DNA from: Beroe ovata
Lineage: Eukaryota > Ctenophora > Nuda > Beroida > Beroidae
Direction of reading: 5' to 3'
NCBI GenBank assembly: GCA_946803715.1
Contig: CAMPET010000222.1
Span: forward strand, 63,651 to 124,751
Length of the DNA: 61,101 nucleotides
The notes beneath the pieces were generated by a model. The model did no database searches. It was given only the letters and a program-made list of their open reading frames with translations, and was not told the DNA's origin. Positions 26,125 through 38,205 of this stretch are shown here, one piece after another. The number at the start of each line of letters is the position of its first letter. The stretch's first letter is position 1. Made by a program: the position numbers and the translations under genes.

Positions 26125-28033
26125 ATGCCACCAAGACCTGTGTTGGGAGAGAATGAGACGAAGGTTCTGGAAGTCCTTGCGCAGAACCCTGAAGGCTGCA
26201 CCGACAAGTTGCTACAGCAAAAGGTGACCCAATGACGTAACTGTTCGGAATTCCTTTTGTTTGGTCTCTCATCACTCAGTGATGATCTGCCCTACAAAAC
26301 TTTGTCCCTCACTATGAGATTGACAGCTGCCATAGCTGCATTATAATCCGTGAGACATTACAGTTATATTTTGGGGTTTCTTAGCAATGCTTTACTTATT
26401 CCATTGAGTGAATGACTTCAAATTACCGGGAAATTTCCCACTCAGTCAAAGTTGGAGAAAGCAGCCCTTGTGTCCTCGATCAACAAACTCCTTCAACTCA
26501 AGCGTCTGGAGCTCAAGACTCAGGTACCATCCGGTCTAGATCGAGTCCTCAGATAAAAGTTACACATCTGATGATTCTGTGTCGCACTTCCACAATACAT
26601 TAATACAATCCCGGTTTATTGCAGGGATCAATTTTGATCTACCAGTTACGGGATGCTAAGTCCAGTGAAAACACCAAAGGGATGGGCCAGGAAGAGAAGA
26701 TAGTATTCAAGATTATAGAGGAGGCTGGAAACAAAGGTGCGTGTGGTGATGTCTGATAACGGAAACAACATAGGAAGTATGTGACATCAAAACAGTTTCA
26801 CTAAAACACTGGTCTAGATCACTTACAACCGCTCCATACTCTATTATACAAATTTCATGGCTTTGGGATCATAATTTGAACATTTCCACACAACTACCCG
26901 AATAACACCGCTCTCTCTCTCCCTCTGTCCAGGTATATGGGTGAAGGAGATCAGGAGCAGGTCCAACCTCCAGCTGACGCAGCTTAACAAGGTACTCAAG
27001 AGTCTGGAGGGTAAGAAGAGTATCCGGTCAGTGAAGCCGGTGAACGACAGCAAGAAGAAGATATACATGGTGTACGACCTCAAACCGGACAGTTCGCTCA
27101 CTGGTGGAGCGTGGTACGGTGAGAACGACTTTGAGACGGAGTTTGTGGATATTCTCGGTAGACAGACCCTTACATTTCTACAGGTTACTTATTCCACTGA
27201 TAGTTACCCTATTATACCGATTGAGTCTCATTTTCAACCTCAATTAATATCACTTCGACATTTTGTTTATGACATATAGCTAATCATGTCAACATACAGA
27301 GACAGCGGTCGCACGCCGAGCTGCAGCACTCTGACCCTGTATCTGCTCAGAGACATATGATTTGTGACATTAAGCAGGTCAAAACCTTTATCAGTCAGCT
27401 GGGCATCAGCAAGGTACTATTAGATTGGATAACCCGAATTCATTTCATGTCTGGCTTATAATATGGTCACATTTGACAAGTTTGCGCATATATTTATCCT
27501 AATGACTGCAAGCCCAGGTAAAATTGACTGCTTAACCAGTAACCATGACATGAACCTATAAGTTTTGGAATAACGTCATGTGTTGGAACATCCCTCTCAG
27601 GTCGAACTGGAAGATGCCGAAGTGAAGCAGATATTGGAGTCGCTGGTGTTTGATGGACTTGTCTCCAGAGTGCACTGTCTAGGGGAGGGAGGGAAAACGC
27701 AGGTGTTCTATGGGGCTATCAAACATCGACCTCTCACCACAGGTATATACACCTGTGTATGCAGCAGCTGGGTGTGGTCAATGAAGTAGTCAGTGGTAGG
27801 GGTCCACATTTCGCCGGGGGGTATTTTAATTGTTCAAGTAGGGCACGCAAGTATTTATAAACTGGGGAAGGTGCATTCAAGGTGCATTCAAGGTGAGATA
27901 CTAATGCTGGGATGTGTTTGCAGGGATAACAAGAGTGCCATGCGGCGTGTGCCCGATCATAGCACAGTGTGTACCTGGCGGCTTGGTGTCACCCCAAACA
28001 TGTACCTACATGAAGGACTGGCTGAACTTCTAG
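26125..28033 (+). CDS. POLR3F: RNA polymerase III subunit RPC6/RPC39 (POLR3F), seven exons
   Basis: Exons 26125-26223, 26446-26523, 26625-26736, 26933-27183, 27300-27413, 27601-27742 and 27924-28033 join in phase to give 301 residues, near the ~316 of the human protein. Winged-helix regions are visible: CTDKLLQQK to INKLLQLKRLELKTQ, then EEKIVFKIIEEAGNKGIWVK and LTQLNKVLKSLEGKKSIRSV. The signature KKKIYMVYDLKPDSSLTGGA is strongly conserved in RPC39. The C-terminus VPCGVCPI...C...CTYMKDWLNF retains four cysteines, matching the iron-sulfur cluster site known in this subunit. The protein belongs to the RPC3/6/7 subcomplex that contacts TFIIIB and opens Pol III promoters in the nucleus. The largest Pol III subunit gene lies 30 kb away. 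Confidence 0.94.
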
Positions 28034-28799
28034 GAGAGACACTGTGATCATACTGTCACAGGGTGTCTCAGTGTGACACTGTGACACCCTCTGCGAATGT
28101 TCGATTGTAACGAGATTACTGCCCCAAGGACCAAGTGAGGAGAAAAGGAATGTGTTTTAGCTGGTCCATTGGACACCATTCCTAGTCCAGAGAAGATACT
28201 TCCAATCCACTGGGTCCATGAGTATATTTTGTACTCACATTTTACCTATTTGATATTTATCTTCGAATTTTAGCCAATTCCACGGATGCACTGACGTGTT
28301 TTTATGGGGTGTGATGCCTGTGTTCGCATTAACATGCTAATGCCATTTCCCCTGTCTTATGCACATTGACGTCAAGTAATGAGTTTTGCTCCAGGAATGT
28401 GTGCAAACATAGTCACACTCTCAAATAGTGGGGGGGTGGGGAGGACTACAGATCAGCTGTAATGAGACAGTGTTAGAAATGGAGGACCTCCCACCGCGAA
28501 CACTAATAGATTATACAGCTGCTACGAGTCCGCCCCTTCATCTGTCCCATTTATAGGGACCTGCTACAATAACTTCCTCACCCATCACTAGTTGCTGACT
28601 CACTTTCTACACATACTTCCTCACTCTTTCTCTCTCAATCTGAAAAGCAAGCCAAATCCGGAACCCCACTCACCCAGATAGCGAACATCCCCCCTCTCTC
28701 TCACTCTCTACATAGCCCACTCTGCCACCCTATTTCACTATCCTATTTCCCACCCTATTTCACAACCCACTCAATACTCATGTAACACTGTAGGTGTGC
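28034..28799. other. Spacer between POLR3F and the Rab-like gene
   Basis: No gene seen. A hairpin-like sequence at 28055-28093 carries CAGGGTGTCTCA and a nearby complementary TGTGACACCCT. A CCACCCTATTTCAC-type direct repeat occurs three times in about 28725-28770. A TAG acceptor ends six bases before the Rab ATG. Confidence 0.45.
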
Positions 28800-31240
28800 A
28801 TGGCTCATGCTGATGATTACAATGTGAGTGACTACATATTCAAGGTGCTCCTGCTGGGAGATAAGGGCGTGGGGAAGAGTTCCATTGCACGTCGTTACGT
28901 GGACAACCGGTTTGAAACGTGGCCGACTACCGTGCATGTCGAGTACGGAGCCGTTACAAGACAGATCAGAGGTTATAGACTATAACTTATAGACTATAAC
29001 TTATATACTATAACTTATAGTATATCCCGATACACTTGATATTATGAAATTGTGTGCATTGTGATGTATGAAAGTTATCAAGTTTTAAAGCAATCGCATT
29101 GAAACTGCATCCCGGGAAGGATTATTTTAGCCCGCACTCTGTGCAGGAGTTCTAGCTATATAGTCCTACAATCCGCACTCCCTGCAGGAGTTCTAGCTAT
29201 ATAGTCCTACAACCCGCACTCCTTGCAGGAGTTCTAGCTGTATAGTCCTACAATCCAGTACTCTCTGCAGGAGTTCTAGCTATATAGTCCTACAATCCAG
29301 TACTCACTGCAGGAGTTCTAGCTATATAGTCCTACAACCCAGTACTCCCTGCAGGAAAGGAGGTTAAACTGCAGATATGGGACACGGCTGGGGAGGAGAA
29401 ATTCCACTGTCTCACAAACTCTTACTACCGTAACACACACGGTGTAATGCTGGTGTTCGATGTGAACAGTCCACCGTCACTGGAACATGTAGCTACCAGG
29501 TGGATCAATCAGGTTTGTCCCATTGTAGGATAGTATAATTAGCGCCCTATTCAAGCAGCCCGACCACCTCCCTGAGCAATTCCTCGGGGAGAGAGGGGGG
29601 GTCAACATCCACACGGTACTGATGTGACATTATCAGCCTCTTACACTATATGTATGAGACTCAATGTGGAGTGTGGGGCATACACCATAGTAACTATAGT
29701 GACTAGTGAGTCTCATTGGGGAAGTCCCATAGTGACTGCTCGTGTTCCAGTCACGGGTCGCATCAATTTGTTATTTCTCGACCCTTCTCAACCCGGGCTT
29801 TTGGAGCATGGGCCGATTGTCTGTGTGAGCATGTAACCGTTTAGAGACCATATTATGGGAAAGTGCGACAATTGACCCCCCCCCGACTATTGACCCCCTG
29901 ACATTTGGTTGCTCTGAACATCTAAGAAGTGTGACAGCCGACAGGTTCGCATGATGAGTGTCACATATGACATGTTTGAAGTTAATCTAATATAGTATCT
30001 AAATTGTTAGAGTTCTATAATTCGAAACGCTCCTAAACATACAAACATGATTGGTGTTTGACAACACTTGGGGGAATTGGCAGAGATGCGCGTGCAGGAA
30101 GCGTGCAAATTTTACGTGACTGGACTCGATTGATCTTCAATGATCTAAAATCAAATAATTCATTTATAAATATATTTCCATTTGGATGGGAGTACAAATA
30201 TTTGATTTATTTTCTAGTCAAACATTGATTAATATATATGTTAGGACTCTGTCATGGGCCATGACTCATGGCTGTATGGAATGCGTCTATTTGTGTAGTT
30301 TGTGTCAGTATTTGTTTGTCTGTGTGCCGTGTGCTATGGCAGGTAGGTATTTATGACTATTTTAATGAGGTTATCTGCAGACTATCGAAACTCATCATAA
30401 TGCCAGCAACTGTCGATGCTGGCCGACACAACTCACAAATCACAATTCGTGATAGAGGCGCCGTTACATAATTCATGTCACAATTTAATGAAGTTGTAGG
30501 TATGCAAAGTTGATGATATGGTTTATTCTGGCATCAGTGAATGGTGCGGAGGTGAATGACAACCACGTATTTTACAACCGTGTATGGGTTAGTTTATTTT
30601 GGCATCGATCAATGGCAGGAGCTAAATAGCTAAATGGCAGGAGCTATGATATATGTTGCACCAGACTTTATACCAGCAATGTTGCAATTCACCATTGCCA
30701 CAGTAACATGTGAGCTAACAAAACTCCCATACTGAGCAGAGAATATGATTCCAGTAAACTCTCATTTTACACAGGTCCTGACGAAAGCCCCGGATGACGT
30801 ATCGCTCGTTCTGATTGGTAGTAAGAGCGACGTAACGCGTGAGGAAGCGCGTGAGGTAACGCGTGTGGGTGACACTTCGCACTCTGTCAGTGTAGATGAG
30901 ATTCGCCGGATCAGCGATCTATACTGTATGTCCTATTTCTCAACGAGTGCTAAACTCAACACCAACATCGAACAGGTACGATCCATCTTTCCCAGTCCTC
31001 GTTTCTCTTCATCTCGCCGAGATGAACCGTGTTCATTATTGATAACGCGCTCTACTCTCTAACATGATGATGTCACAGGCATTTGATCATCTGGCTGAGC
31101 TGATGATGAGTCAGCGGAGTGACTATAGCGAATTACCATGCGCCCACTCTCTGCCTAGCTTCACTCTACACTCCTTCCAGCCTCATTCTCCTGTCGTCAC
31201 AGATACCGATACATCACTCTGCCCTTCCTGTTCATATTAG
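28800..31240 (+). CDS. Divergent Rab-like small GTPase, four exons
   Basis: Exons 28800-28971, 29355-29512, 30775-30975 and 31079-31240 join in phase to give 230 residues. G1 is GDKGVGKS; G3 is WDTAGEE, where Rabs have WDTAGQE; the strand before it (KVLLLGDK) and YYRNTHGVMLVFDV fit the Rab fold. G4 reads IGSKSDV, with Ser replacing the Asn of NKxD. G5 is STSAK. Between G4 and G5 there is an enlarged loop (REEAREVTRVGDTSHSVSVD). The tail ends CPSCSY, so two cysteines are near but not at the C-terminus. The changes at the catalytic Gln and the guanine-contact Asn predict altered nucleotide binding or hydrolysis. The family member cannot be named. The exon 2 acceptor lies inside a minisatellite, and a TG repeat starts immediately after the stop. 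Confidence 0.8.
29142..29358 (+). repeat. 42-43-bp minisatellite carrying 3' splice-site copies
   Basis: Five tandem units of 42-43 bp follow the pattern GCAGGAGTTCTAGCTATATA...TCCTACAA..CACTCCCT. Each unit boundary is a CTGCAG|GA acceptor-like site. The true acceptor of Rab exon 2 (ending 29354) is the last such boundary. Confidence 0.9.
29513..30774. other. Long third-position intron of the Rab-like gene
   Basis: A 1.26 kb intron, unusually long for this window. It contains AT-rich sequence and short open frames but no recognisable exon or RNA gene. Confidence 0.5.
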
Positions 31241-31338
31241 TGTGTGTGTCTGTGTCAGTGTGTACTGTGTGTGTGTGCGTCTGTGTGTGTGTGTGTCTAT
31301 GTGTGTATGTGTGACGTGTCTGTGTCTGTGTGTGTGAC
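31241..31338. repeat. TG-rich microsatellite ending at a single-N join (31339)
   Basis: TGTGTG with CTGTG interruptions begins directly after the TAG stop of the Rab-like gene and runs to the N at 31339. Confidence 0.85.
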
Positions 31339-31389
31339 NAACCATGTGCTATTTTTGAGGCTCAGAATCGAGCGCTAAAAAGAGTAGCG

Positions 31390-31665
31390 TTGTTAGTGTT
31401 CAGTATGTTGGCGTAAATGGAACAGCGCCGCGCAAAAAAACGAGTTTTTGAAAATTGAATTTTCAGAAAACTGCATTTTCGAAAAACTGTTTTTTAAAAA
31501 ACGTTTTTTTAAAAACTGTTTTTTGAAAATAAGTTTTTTAAAAAACGTATTTTGAAAAACTTGATTTTCGAAAAACTGAATTTTCAAAAAACTGTTTTTG
31601 AAAAACAGTTTTTCGGAAAAATGATTTCGAAAAAATGTGTTTTTGATGTTGGCGTAAATAAAACA
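31390..31665. repeat. Array of alternating A- and T-tracts (GAAAAACTGTTTTT type)
   Basis: About 15 imperfect short units in which TTTTT and AAAAA alternate (for example CGAAAAACTGTTTTTT) form many overlapping small hairpins. The array is flanked on both sides by the same sequence, TTGGCGTAAAT (near 31408 and 31650). Confidence 0.8.
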
Positions 31666-32878
31666 CCATAGTTTACTGTTTAGTTCGGCTTTATATTTTA
31701 ATCAGATTTATTAATTTAATCTCAATAGCATATATAAACAGGAATAACTAAATTTGGTATTTACAATTACACTGAATGTTATAATTGTAATTAATTGGAA
31801 ATGAATTAGTCCTATCCTAATAAGATTGATTGTTGATTTTATTGAACGTATAACATCTAAATTCCCATAGCAATATTGGGAGTGTTTACATGGTCACATG
31901 GTTCCTGACTTGAACAGAGTGGTATTATCTGGGAATCTAGGGGGTGGTGTTAATGATCACACTGTTATCACATGTGGTTTAGAATAACAACACGTGTAGT
32001 AAATGAGGATGTTAGTGATGTGCGATGTTAGTCAAGGTAAGTCATGTTAGACGTTAGTGATTTGACTAACATTAATATGTTACAATTGAAATAACTCAGT
32101 AGGGCATGCTGACCTTAAATTGTAATGCAGCTGTATGAAAAGTAATTTTATCGAATTACAGATTAATTCAACGCATATGTTATATGTTCATGATAAAGTA
32201 TCACATGTTGCTACATTAATTCTCTTTAGTATTCAATTTCATTCCCTTCAGTAGTAGCTGCTGGCTTTTCTTGTGAGCCGCGTGAGACGGGCAACTTTGC
32301 CAAGATGAGACACGGAAACAAGTCACAGTTGGCATAGGCTTGATAACGCTAAATCAACTTTCAAGGTAATTATCACTCGTGTAGGGCAAATCAGTGATGT
32401 CTCTACTGGAATTGGACATGACTTCACTTTCTGTACTCTCATTCATCGTCCTTGTCCAATGTACATTTCCCAACAGTATTCTAGTTCGCGAACAATTCCT
32501 CATACCGACATAGCATGATCAGATACGCAATATACGAGGCCAGGTCCGAAGTGTGTCAACTGTTTACTGTTTACTGTACACTGTACCTTGTATAGTGTGA
32601 AACTGTAACCTGTAGAGGCCCTGTCCAGTGCCCAATATGTTGAATGTACAGTATAAGTGCATGCTATACAATGCACCATACAGTATACAGTATACAGTAC
32701 AGTGTTTTGTGTACACTGTGTAGCAAACCCGACATACGTGCATGATGCAATAATGTCTTATCTTAGTCACTTTGTGTCTTATCTATTGCTAGCTGCTGCA
32801 TGTTTTGGATCACTAGTACAGCTGTTGTATAGTTTCTGTGTAATCGCAAATCTCCCTATCCTCCCCCCTCTTGTCAGA
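31666..32878. other. Intergenic, no gene recognised
   Basis: AT-rich sequence. A cluster of TGTACA/GTATAC repeats lies at about 32565-32720. An open frame continues upstream of the next gene from 32657, but the ATG at 32879 directly after a strong acceptor (CCCCCCTCTTGTCAG) is the preferred start. Confidence 0.5.
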
Positions 32879-35800
32879 ATGGAAAGTGACGCCCTAGCAC
32901 AGCCCTCATACGATAGGGAGGTGCATTTCCTCACTCACCATGGTGAGGAGAGTGGTGAGGAGAGCAGTGGTGAGGGGACTCCGCTACTGATGACGTCAGA
33001 GAGTGGTAGTCAAGGGGGAGACGGGGAGTTCTCATTCACTCAGGTCATGGTACTCTGTTGTCTGTGTATCAGCTCGTTCGTGGTCAACTCTGTATCATCC
33101 CTCGCATCTCCCTTCTACCCCAGGTAACTTTCCCCCTGGTACTGTGGGGAGGGGGCAAACTTGGCAGATAATCTCCCCATTTTTTGGGGATTGCCTCGTT
33201 AATTAGTGGTGGTCCATGGGCTATGAATCCTCATTTCGATAACTAGTCGAGCAACTACTGTAATTGAACAGTAATAACCTCACAGTGACGCGAGTAAGTT
33301 TGGTGTGTCGGAGACTGCTATCGGTATTATTCTTGGGCTGTACAGTTTGACTGTGTTCGTTGTGGCCCCCATGGTCCCATACCTCATTACCAAGTTGTCG
33401 GTAGAGACGACGTTCAAGATAGGGATCATACTATCTGGTGTCTCAGCTACGGTGTTTGGTAAGTGTGTGAATCGTTTCTCAGTAGGGTGATGCTGATGGT
33501 GATACATGGTGATTTGTCCTTTTGCTCATCGATCCAGCCCCATATCAGTTTGAAAATCCGTCAGTATATAGATCTTATCTTGATGTCAATACCAACTATT
33601 TCTTTAAGTAGCATTCCCCATGCTCTTAGGTTTCATCAACAGATGTGAGCTAGTGGAGGTGTTTGTATCAGTCTCCATCTTACTCAGACTAGTACAGGTA
33701 TATTGTTCATTCCTGTCGTCAGTGTGTCGTCAGTCTATAATCTATTCTCTGACTTCACCGTGCCCGTAACCCTTGAAAGTAAGCAGCGTGATGTTGCATC
33801 AATTTTCCAATCACAAAAACTCTCAACTTGTGCATTGTGCGTCAGACTCTGTTTTTGCAGGGGTGTGGGTGTGCATTCGTGGACACCAGCTTGTATGCTA
33901 TCATCGCTGATCGGTACCCTAAGAATCTGGGAAAAGTTAATGGATTGATAACGCTATCAGTCGGACTTGGTTTCATGGTTAGATTATTTGACATTTCACT
34001 AATGAAGTTGCTTTCGAGCGATGCTAAACCGCCGAATCTGATGCAAATGAGAATTAGTTTGCGCGCGCAACGATCAAATTCTCGAAAGGGTCTATCATCG
34101 ATCACCAATGAATTGTTACTGCCATGTGTACCAGCTCCAGAAATGAACTTAACCACTCCTAGGTTGGACCTCCGCTTGGTGGCTTCCTCTATGCGGCAGG
34201 TGGCTTCTTCCTCCCATTTGTCGTGATGGGGTCCCTCACCCTGGTTATGGCTGTGTTCATCATAGCCGTCATGCCTCCTGACCCCACTGCAGTACACACT
34301 AGAGCAAGGCTGTACAGCTTGTACGCTTATGTTGATAGCGTAAGTTCGGGGAGTGAAATCTCATGGGAAAATACAGATGAGCTATCTGGTACCTACTACC
34401 AGATAGCTCCTCATTATTATAGCTCCTCATTATTATAGCTCCTCATTATTATTTTTTAATAACTTATGATCAGTCTGAATCACCAAACCACTATAAACTG
34501 CTACTCTATAACTACCAGTAGTCGAGTAGCGAAACCCACTACTAGACTGGTCATAAGTTATTAATGCAGTTATCGATGAGGTTAAAGAAGGTGAAAGTCT
34601 AGTTTCAGGGAAATCGGTATAGTTTACAGTATGAAATCCCCACATTTAATACATAACATGATTCATCCTATTCCCAGGATGGGCTGGAAGAGTCGGTTAT
34701 AACAGGATACACGGATAGTGGGGAGGGACCTACTTCCTGGTATACCGCCGCGCAGGATATTCCCCTCAAACACGCAGTACAGGTACTACGTTAGGGTACA
34801 AGTGAGGGTTGTGGGGCATGAGTTTTGGGGGAGGGGTGTGGGGGGCGGGGTGNTGGTGAGGAGAGTGGTGAGGAGAGCAGTGGTGAGGGGACTCCGCTAC
34901 TGATGACGTCAGAGAGTGGTAGTCAAGGGGGAGACGGGGAGTTCTCATTCACTCAGGTCATGGTACTCTGTTGTCTGTGTATCAGCTCGTTCGTGGTCAA
35001 CTCTGTATCATCCCTCGCATCTCCCTTCTACCCCAGGTAACTTTCCCCCTGGTACTGTGGGGAGGGGGCAAACTTGGCAGATAATCTCCCCATTTTTTGG
35101 GGATTGCCTCGTTAATTAGTGGTGGTCCATGGGCTATGAATCCTCATTTCGATAACTAGTCGAGCAACTACTGTAATTGAACAGTAATAACCTCACAGTG
35201 ACGCGAGTAAGTTTGGTGTGTCGGAGACTGCTATCGGTATTATTCTTGGGCTGTACAGTTTGACTGTGTTCGTTGTGGCCCCCATGGTCCCATACCTCAT
35301 TACCAAGTTGTCGGTAGAGACGACGTTCAAGATAGGGATCATACTATCTGGTGTCTCAGCTACGGTGTTTGGTAAGTGTGTGAATCGTTTCTCAGTAGGG
35401 TGATGCTGATGGTGATACATGGTGATTTGTCCTTTTGCTCATCGATCCAGCCCCATATCAGTTTGAAAATCCGTCAGTATATAGATCTTATCTTGATGTC
35501 AATACCAACTATTTCTTTAAGTAGCATTCCCCATGCTCTTAGGTTTCATCAACAGATGTGAGCTAGTGGAGGTGTTTGTATCAGTCTCCATCTTACTCAG
35601 ACTAGTACAGGTATATTGTTCATTCCTGTCGTCAGTGTGTCGTCAGTCTATAATCTATTCTCTGACTTCACCGTGCCCGTAACCCTTGAAAGTAAGCAGC
35701 GTGATGTTGCATCAATTTTCCAATCACAAAAACTCTCAACTTGTGCATTGTGCGTCAGACTCTGTTTTTGCAGGGGTGTGGGTGTGCATTCGTGGACACC

Positions 35801-38205
35801 AGCTTGTATGCTATCATCGCTGATCGGTACCCTAAGAATCTGGGAAAAGTTAATGGATTGATAACGCTATCAGTCGGACTTGGTTTCATGGTTAGATTAT
35901 TTGACATTTCACTAATGAAGTTGCTTTCGAGCGATGCTAAACCGCCGAATCTGATGCAAATGAGAATTAGTTTGCGCGCGCAACGATCAAATTCTCGACA
36001 GGGTCTACCATGGATCACCAATGAATTGTTACTGCCCTGTGTACTGCAGCTCCAGATGAACTTTACCACCCCCAGGTTGGACCTCCGCTTGGCGGCTTCC
36101 TCTATGCGGCAGGTGGCTTCTTCCTCCCATTTGTCGTGATGGGGTCCCTCACCCTGGTTATGGCTGTGTTCATCATAGCCGTCATGCCTCCTGACCCCAC
36201 AGCAGTACAGACTAGAGCAAGGCTGTACAGCTTGTACGCTTATGTTGATAGCGTAAGTATGGGGGGATTGGTGAAATGGGGATGAAATCTCATGGGAAAA
36301 TACCGAGGAGCTATCTGGTTGTGGCTTTCGCTACTCGATTCCTGATAGTTATTAGTTATAGAGTAGCAGTTTATAGTGGTTTGGTGATTCAGACTGATCA
36401 TAAGTTATTAATGCAGTTATCGATAAGGTTAAAGAAGGTGAAAGTCTAATTTCAGGGAAATCGGTATGGTTTGCAGTATGAAATCCCCACATTTAATACA
36501 TAACATGATTCATCCTATTCCCAGGATGGACTGGAAGAGTCGGTTATAACAGGATACACGGATAGTGGGGAGGGACCCACTTCCTGGTATACCGCCGCGC
36601 AGGATATTCCCCTCAAACACGCAGTACAGGTACTACAGCAGCGTTAGGGTGCAAGTGAGGGTTGTGGGGGGCGGGATGTGGGGGGTGGGGTGTGGGGATA
36701 ACATATCCCGACTATAATAATGAGGAGTCATTAGATCTCACTTATCCACTGTCCCTCCTACTCATCTCACTCTGCTGCTCATCCCCCCTCCACTCTGGCG
36801 GTATTGTACACTGTGTCTCCTTTCCCCTGCTTATCCCTCCCTTACCTCCTCACAGTCACTGACTCCTCCTCCCCATCACCTGACTCCTCCTCCCCCCTCA
36901 CTCCTCACTCCTCAGCTGGAGGACACTGTGTCACTGTTGGAGATCATATCCGATGTGAAGTGTCTCACCATTCTCGGGACGAGTATTATCGGATCAGCTA
37001 TACTCGGATTCCAGGAGCCGAACCTGGGTCTATTTCTCGAGCAGAATGGGTACCAGTCTGCTGCTGTGGGAGGATTCTTCCTACTCAGGGATTTCCTGTT
37101 CGCCGTGGGGTCAATCATCGCCGGGTACCTGGTCAGTAACAGATCACAGCCATTCTAAATTACTCCGTTATTTTCGCTAATATCGTTACTTTCTTACTGA
37201 TAACTTCTGAAATTGATGATATCGCTGTTCTATGCACGCTCCGTTCTTATCATGTGCCACAAAGTCGGAGTCCTAACTTCCCCCTAGGTGGACTCTATTG
37301 GACCATATTCCGTTATGACAAGTGGCATGATTCTAGGGGGCGTGGGTTACCTTGCCCTGGGACCCATTCCTCCATTTAGTGTCAATCTAGCCTCTATTCT
37401 GATGGGTCTGTTCATTACTGGGTTTGCTGGTAGCATTCCCTGGGTGAGTGTTGATTCCACTTATTTCGTCTTATATTTAGTTCTTTGAAATCGCATTTTT
37501 CTGTGCCTTGTGAGCTAAGCAAAGCAAATCAATCGGGCAACATGTTGCTGTATAAGTATTGACGCATTTCTGTCCATCTTCCCAGTACGAATGTTCTGAA
37601 AACTGCAGTAAGCTGGGTGCTAATTCTCACTCTGCAGGTTTCGGGGATCCCTAGTCTACTTAAAGCAACGCGACATCTAGGGAACAGGAAATCGCTCAAC
37701 GCACAGATCTCTGGACTACAGAACTCTTGTCTGTACTTCGGTATCTTCGTAGGTCAGTTTTAGAGTACGATATCATCAGGGTCCGCGTTGGAATATGGTA
37801 ATGGTGGATTACTGTTAACTGATAATTCACACCAGGATCAATATTGGGAGGAGTGTTTCTGGAACACTGCTCATTCAGACACACATATCTCTACTTCTCT
37901 GTTCTCCCTGCTGGAACCGGGGTCCTCTTTGCGATTGTCATGTTCTTTACAAGGTAGGGTCAATGTGAAATTCCCACTGGGTGAGATGGTGAAGTGGTGA
38001 AATGTGTTACGTATTCCATTTCCTGATTTGCTGATGACGGCAATGTCTCAAGCACTCTCCCGATTTGGATAGTTGAAACACATCCATCGTCCTCCTTTGA
38101 GTTAGTGGCTACGCCCCCTTGGGTAGTCTTATACTTATATTGTTAATGTTATCACTCCACAGGTCACGTGGTTCTGCGAATTTCGAAGATTCCATGAAAG
38201 CCTAG
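32879..38205 (+). CDS. SLC18B1-like MFS transporter, 11 exons, with a duplicated segment in the assembly
   Basis: Exons 32879-33123, 33286-33458, 33630-33697, 33861-33977, 34163-34339 and 34678-34782 (or their second copies), then 36916-37131, 37288-37443, 37638-37752, 37836-37953 and 38163-38205. All joins are in phase and give 510 residues. Twelve membrane segments fit. Family-like features include SSLASPFYPRSDASKFGVSE at helix 1, the loop RYPKNLGKVNG, GFMVGPPLGGFLY at helix 5, and LGPIPPF in the C-terminal half. This matches SLC18B1, a vesicular polyamine/amine transporter relative of VMAT and VAChT. The N-terminus is acidic and contains an EESGEESSGEG stretch with a dileucine-like TPLL. 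AATAAA lies at 38290. The substrate assignment is by family only. Confidence 0.85.
34458..34562. repeat. Invertible intron segment bounded by inverted repeats
   Basis: Inverted repeats of 18-19 bp (AATAACTTATGATCAGTC and AGACTGGTCATAAGTTATT) bound about 105 bp in the intron after 34339. In the second copy of the gene the corresponding interior (about 36323-36409) is present in reverse orientation. Confidence 0.8.
34854..36696 (+). repeat. Second copy of 32941-34852 (SLC18B1-like exons 1-6), joined by one N
   Basis: After the N at 34853 the sequence restarts inside exon 1 (TGGTGAGGAGAGTGG, as at 32941). It repeats exons 2-6 as 35199-35371, 35543-35610, 35774-35890, 36076-36252 and 36525-36629. 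Coding sequence is nearly identical. Introns differ by substitutions, indels and one inversion. Using one copy only gives a continuous frame. Confidence 0.9.
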
